Source: Geojedonia sp051814705
Lineage (GTDB): Bacteria > Bacteroidota > Bacteroidia > Flavobacteriales > Flavobacteriaceae
DNA length: 64,000 nt
NCBI GenBank assembly: GCA_051814705.1
Contig: JBPWQW010000006.1
Span: 62,001 to 126,000, forward strand
Direction of reading: 5' to 3'
The notes under the pieces are model-generated. The model was not told the origin of the DNA and made no database searches. It was given only the letters and a program-made list of their open reading frames with translations. The position numbers and the translations under genes were made by a program. This document shows, piece by piece, positions 60,150 to 64,000 of this stretch (positions are counted from its first letter, which is position 1; each line of letters opens with the position of its first letter).

Positions 60150-62015
60150 ATGTCTCAAAGTACCAGTTATACCGAAGATAATATACGTTCACTTGATTGG
60201 AAGGAGCATATCCGTATGCGTCCTGGAATGTATATTGGTAAACTTGGAGATGGATCATCTCCCGATGACGGAATCTATATTCTTTTAAAAGAAGTGCTGG
60301 ACAACTCGATTGACGAATACGTAATGGGTGCAGGCAAGACCATTGAAGTTTCTATTCAAGGTAACAAAGTGTCCGTTCGCGATTTTGGTCGAGGCATTCC
60401 GTTGGGTAAAGTTGTGGATGTAGTTTCTAAAATGAATACTGGTGGAAAATATGACTCCAAAGCGTTTAAAAAAGCGGTAGGATTAAATGGTGTAGGTACA
60501 AAAGCGGTGAATGCCTTGTCCTCATTTTTCAGAGTGGAATCCACTCGTGATAATAAATCGGCTTCTGCCGAATTTGCCCAAGGTAATCTAACCAATAAAG
60601 ATTTATTAGATGATTCTACTAAAAGAAAAGGAACTAAAGTTTCTTTCGTGCCAGATGAACTTATCTTTAAAAATTACAAGTATAGAAACGAGTATGTCAT
60701 AAAAATGCTCAAAAACTATGTATACCTCAATCCTGGATTGACCATAGTTTTTAACGGCGAAAAATATTTTAGTGAAAACGGTTTAAAAGATTTACTAGCA
60801 GAAAACATCAATGCTTCGGATATGCTTTATCCTATTATTCACTTAAATGGGGAAGATATTGAAGTGGCCATAACGCATAGTAAAACTCAGTATAGTGAAG
60901 AGTACCATTCGTTTGTCAATGGTCAAAACACGACTCAGGGCGGTACGCATTTATCGGCATATAGAGAGGCTTTGGTAAAGACCATAAGAGAATTTTTTGG
61001 CAAAAACTTTGAACCTTCAGATATCAGAAAATCGGTAGTTACAGCAATATCCATAAAAGTTATGGAGCCCGTTTTTGAAAGCCAAACCAAAACAAAATTG
61101 GGATCTACCGACATGGGAGGAAAACTGCCAACCGTGAGAACGTATATCAACGATTTTTTGAAAACTCAGCTCGATAATTATTTACATAAAAACCCAGAAA
61201 CAGCTGAGAGTATTCATCGCAAGGTCCTTCAGGCCGAACGAGAACGCAAAGAGCTTTCGGGAATACGGAAATTGGCCAAGGATAGAGCGAAAAAGGCCAA
61301 TCTTCACAATAAAAAATTAAGAGATTGTAGGGTTCATTTTGGTGATACCAAGGGTGAGCGAAATCTTGAAACCACTTTATTCATTACCGAAGGGGACTCA
61401 GCTTCTGGTAGTATCACAAAATCCCGTGATGTGAATACACAGGCTGTTTTTAGCTTAAAGGGTAAGCCACTGAATTGTTATGGATTAAGCAAGAAAATTG
61501 TGTATGAGAATGAAGAATTTAACTTGCTTCAATCGGCTTTAAACATAGAGGAATCGCTAGAGGATTTGCGTTATAATAATGTAGTGATCGCAACCGATGC
61601 CGATGTAGATGGGATGCACATTCGTTTGTTGCTGATTACCTTCTTTTTACAGTTCTTTCCAGAATTGATTAAGGAAGGTCATTTATATATTTTGCAAACA
61701 CCTTTGTTTAGGGTACGTAATAAAAAGGAAACCATCTACTGTTATTCACAAGAGGAACGCCGAATTGCTATTGAAAAACTAAAACCTAAACCTGAAATCA
61801 CCCGATTTAAAGGTTTGGGAGAAATCTCACCTGACGAGTTTGTGTACTTTATTGGTGAGGATATACGTTTGGATCCAGTGATGTTGGATAAAGATATGTC
61901 CATAGATAACTTATTGGAATTTTATATGGGAAAAAACACCCCAGACCGGCAGGAATTCATCATTAACAATCTTAAAGTTGAACTCGATTTAGTAGAGGAT
62001 ATCCATGCGGACTAA
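60150..62015 (+). CDS. parE: DNA topoisomerase IV subunit B
   Basis: ParE supplies the ATPase and part of the Mg site of topoisomerase IV, which decatenates chromosomes. The 621-residue protein has the GHKL ATPase motifs (MRPGMYIGKLGDG, ILLKEVLDNSIDEYVM, GRGIPLG, GLNGVGTKAVNALS), the TOPRIM motif FITEGDSASG and the metal aspartates DADVDGMHIRLL. It begins a topoisomerase operon: its end overlaps the next gene by 11 bases. The A subunit follows, so the pair is complete apart from the window edge. Confidence 0.96.
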   Translation: MSQSTSYTEDNIRSLDWKEHIRMRPGMYIGKLGDGSSPDDGIYILLKEVLDNSIDEYVMGAGKTIEVSIQGNKVSVRDFGRGIPLGKVVDVVSKMNTGGKYDSKAFKKAVGLNGVGTKAVNALSSFFRVESTRDNKSASAEFAQGNLTNKDLLDDSTKRKGTKVSFVPDELIFKNYKYRNEYVIKMLKNYVYLNPGLTIVFNGEKYFSENGLKDLLAENINASDMLYPIIHLNGEDIEVAITHSKTQYSEEYHSFVNGQNTTQGGTHLSAYREALVKTIREFFGKNFEPSDIRKSVVTAISIKVMEPVFESQTKTKLGSTDMGGKLPTVRTYINDFLKTQLDNYLHKNPETAESIHRKVLQAERERKELSGIRKLAKDRAKKANLHNKKLRDCRVHFGDTKGERNLETTLFITEGDSASGSITKSRDVNTQAVFSLKGKPLNCYGLSKKIVYENEEFNLLQSALNIEESLEDLRYNNVVIATDADVDGMHIRLLLITFFLQFFPELIKEGHLYILQTPLFRVRNKKETIYCYSQEERRIAIEKLKPKPEITRFKGLGEISPDEFVYFIGEDIRLDPVMLDKDMSIDNLLEFYMGKNTPDRQEFIINNLKVELDLVEDIHAD

Positions 62016-62484
62016 CAATTATAAGGTTAAAAACATTATCATATCAGCCTATTTTGTGCTGATTATTTTTGCTATATTGTTGGCAACAGTATTTAGCGGC
62101 TTTAGCCATTTGACGCCTAATCCAACATTGACCTTTTTTTTAATTTTTTCTGGATTTATCATATTATTCTTTTTTGTCCACAGAAATTCCAAATATTTTG
62201 AATATGATAGCGATGGTATTAAAGTGGTTATAATGAATAAAGGCTTATTACTTTCAGATTATTTCAATTATAGAGAACACAAAATGGAGTTTGCTAAAGA
62301 AAATTTGGTAGCATATAAATTCAATAATTATTGGATATATAAAAGTCTAACGGTACATGTAAAGGATAGAAAAGGAAATAAAAGAAAAGAAACGTTTAAT
62401 GTGACCTTAGTAGCTAAAAAAAAACGAAACTACATTAGGCAATCTTTAAGTAAAACGATCAAATTAAACAGAAAACTGGAATAG
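62005..62484 (+). CDS. Membrane protein of unknown function between parE and parC
   Basis: The 159-residue product has two membrane helices in its first 60 residues (IIISAYFVLIIFAILLATV and TFFLIFSGFIILFFFV) and a basic cytoplasmic part that ends KKKRNYIRQSLSKTIKLNRKLE. It starts inside the last codons of parE (11-base overlap) and ends 3 bases before the parC ATG, so it is cotranscribed and probably translationally coupled. I do not recognise a family. Its basic tail could bind nucleic acid or acidic lipid. Confidence 0.78.
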   Translation: MRTNNYKVKNIIISAYFVLIIFAILLATVFSGFSHLTPNPTLTFFLIFSGFIILFFFVHRNSKYFEYDSDGIKVVIMNKGLLLSDYFNYREHKMEFAKENLVAYKFNNYWIYKSLTVHVKDRKGNKRKETFNVTLVAKKKRNYIRQSLSKTIKLNRKLE

Positions 62485-62487
62485 TAA

Positions 62488-64000
62488 ATGATAGAAGATA
62501 ACGAGGACTTGAACACCGGACAGGAAGACCATCAAGAAACCATAACCAAGGTTAATGGAATGTTCAAAGATTGGTTTTTGGATTATGCATCTTATGTTAT
62601 TTTAGAACGTGCAGTACCTGCCATTGAAGACGGTTTTAAACCTGTACAGCGTCGGATTATGCACTCCATGAAAGATCTCGATGATGGCCGCTATAATAAA
62701 GTAGCTAACATTGTAGGACATACCATGCAGTACCATCCTCATGGTGATGCCAGTATTGCAGATGCCATAGTACAACTAGGCCAAAAAGATTTATTAATAG
62801 ATGCCCAAGGAAACTGGGGAAACATCTTAACAGGCGATAGTGCGGCAGCGTCACGATATATAGAAGCGAGATTATCAAAATTTGCACTGGATGTTGTTTA
62901 CAATCCTAAAATAACCGAATGGCAATCCAGTTATGATGGTCGTCGTAAAGAACCCGTAAACCTTCCGGTCATGTTCCCATTGCTTTTGGCTCAAGGGGGC
63001 GAAGGGATTGCTGTTGGTCTTTCTACCAAAATACTGCCGCACAATTTTATTGAGCTTATTGACGCTTCTATAAATCATTTAAAAGGAAAACGATTCACTA
63101 TTTTACCAGATTTCCCAACGGCTGGTATTGCCGATTTTAGCAACTATCATGATGGGATGCGTGGCGGACGCGTTCGTGTGAGGGCAAAAATTTCTCAGCT
63201 GGACAAATTTACTTTGGTCATTACCGAAATTCCATTTGGAACCAATACCACGTCATTAATCGAATCTATTTTAAAGGCCAACGAAAAGGGGAAAATCAAG
63301 ATTAAAAAGATTGAGGATAATACAGCCGCTCATGTTGAAATCCTAGTGCATTTACCATCGGGTATTTCACCGGATAAAACTATTGATGCGCTATACGCTT
63401 TCACCAATTGTGAGGTTTCTGTATCGCCTTTAGGTTGTGTTATTGAAGAGAACAAACCTTTGTTTGTTGGTGTTTCAGAAATGTTGCGTCGTTCGACAGA
63501 TAACACGGTACAGCTTTTGAAACAGGATCTAGAGATCAAGCTTGATGAGCTAGAAGAACAATGGCATTTTGCATCTTTGGAACGGATTTTTATTGAAAAG
63601 CGTATCTACCGCAATATTGAGGATGAAGAAACTTGGGAAGGGGTTATTAATGCAATTGATTTGGGGCTTCAACCTCACATCAAACATTTAAAGCGCGCCA
63701 TTACCGAAGATGATATTGTAAGATTAACCGAAATTAGGATTAAACGGATTTCAAAATTTGATATTGATAAAGCTCAGCAAAAAATAGAAGCTCTTGAAGA
63801 TCAGATTACCGAAGTAAAACACCATTTAGCAAATTTAATCGAATATGCTATTGCCTATTTTACCAGATTGAAAAAAGATTATGGCAAAGGCAGGGAGCGC
63901 CAAACAGAAATCCGTGCGTTTGATGATGTGGACGCTACTAAAGTAGTTATTCGCAACACCAAACTGTATGTCAATAGGGAAGAGGGTTTTATAGGAACAG
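62488..64000 (+). CDS. parC: DNA topoisomerase IV subunit A (3' end beyond window)
   Basis: ParC cuts and rejoins DNA. The ATG at 62488 opens a frame that stays open to the window edge, giving 504 residues. Visible are DYASYVILERAVPAIEDGFKPVQRRIM at the start, HTMQYHPHGDASIADAIVQL of the quinolone region, and the cleavage Tyr in DSAAASRYIEARLS. The residue after HPHGD is Ala, the position that is Ser in Escherichia coli ParC. The beta-propeller C-terminal domain is cut off. It follows the membrane-protein gene by 3 bases. Confidence 0.95.
   Translation, partial: MIEDNEDLNTGQEDHQETITKVNGMFKDWFLDYASYVILERAVPAIEDGFKPVQRRIMHSMKDLDDGRYNKVANIVGHTMQYHPHGDASIADAIVQLGQKDLLIDAQGNWGNILTGDSAAASRYIEARLSKFALDVVYNPKITEWQSSYDGRRKEPVNLPVMFPLLLAQGGEGIAVGLSTKILPHNFIELIDASINHLKGKRFTILPDFPTAGIADFSNYHDGMRGGRVRVRAKISQLDKFTLVITEIPFGTNTTSLIESILKANEKGKIKIKKIEDNTAAHVEILVHLPSGISPDKTIDALYAFTNCEVSVSPLGCVIEENKPLFVGVSEMLRRSTDNTVQLLKQDLEIKLDELEEQWHFASLERIFIEKRIYRNIEDEETWEGVINAIDLGLQPHIKHLKRAITEDDIVRLTEIRIKRISKFDIDKAQQKIEALEDQITEVKHHLANLIEYAIAYFTRLKKDYGKGRERQTEIRAFDDVDATKVVIRNTKLYVNREEGFIGT

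Noticed and set aside
62695..62770. Reading the Ala in ParC as an acquired quinolone-resistance mutation
   Set aside because: Without comparison sequences it may simply be the normal residue of the lineage; it is reported only as an observation.
1..64000. rRNA, tRNA, insertion sequences, prophage and att sites
   Set aside because: No stretch showed the conserved tRNA or rRNA features, transposase motifs, terminal repeats or integrase genes.

Overview
The window comes from a chromosome of the Bacteroidota, very probably a marine-type Flavobacteriaceae. The evidence is the gene families (three carboxypeptidase-regulatory/TonB-dependent receptors, a YfhO/DUF4834 pair, BatA, DUF3667, DUF5916, DUF6146 and TIGR02757 proteins), AT-rich DNA, near absence of Shine-Dalgarno sequences, and many promoters of the Bacteroidota type (TTG, a gap of about 18-21, then TAnnTTTG). 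I see no rRNA, tRNA, CRISPR array, insertion sequence, prophage or integration scar; it reads as stable core genome.

Layout. 1-4150: end of an outer membrane protein, a 60-residue membrane protein, a large TonB-type receptor, and an ArsC-like/HAD pair. 4242-11502: prfB with its programmed +1 frameshift, a secreted metzincin-like protease, threonine aldolase, YbaB and oligopeptidase B. 11574-16170: a cysteate/cysteine synthase-like enzyme and an alpha-oxoamine synthase that together look like the first two steps of sulfonolipid (capnine) synthesis, facing a large GNAT acyltransferase and an outer membrane barrel. 16296-21842: a cell-envelope group (DUF4834, YfhO, glycosyltransferase, flippase). 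21950-32989: a repeat-bearing basic secreted protein, DUF3667, uvrA, an ECF sigma factor with a folded leader and a 47-residue partner ORF, nth, bcp, a conserved protein of unknown function, and an MBL hydrolase. 32339-36502: a tight operon of BatA, a degenerate dihydroorotase, DUF4870 and an esterase. 36619-46637: GNAT, GT2, M61 and S10 peptidases, a BNR lipoprotein, TIGR02757, an ABC ATPase and a DUF5916 outer membrane protein. 46856-58770: folE, a metal-type TonB receptor with a His-rich partner, serA/serC, acyl-CoA reductase and ferredoxin, and another TonB receptor. 58917-64000: ychF, then parE, a small membrane protein and parC, which runs off the end.

How they connect. Repair and topology genes (uvrA, nth, parE, parC), translation genes (prfB, ychF) and amino-acid genes (serA, serC, ltaE) are housekeeping. 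The most distinctive biology is lipid and envelope: the putative sulfonolipid genes with a candidate N-acyltransferase next door, the polysaccharide-type membrane genes, and the receptor/metal locus. SerC makes O-phosphoserine, a proposed substrate for cysteate synthase, so the serine genes could feed that pathway; this link is inference.

Several start sites were moved from the longest open frame to positions supported by promoter placement, signal peptides or family alignment. Genes not visible as simple long frames (the prfB N-terminus, the 47-residue ORF at 28172, the truncated genes at both ends) are included. All family names rest on reading the sequence by eye; no database search was run.
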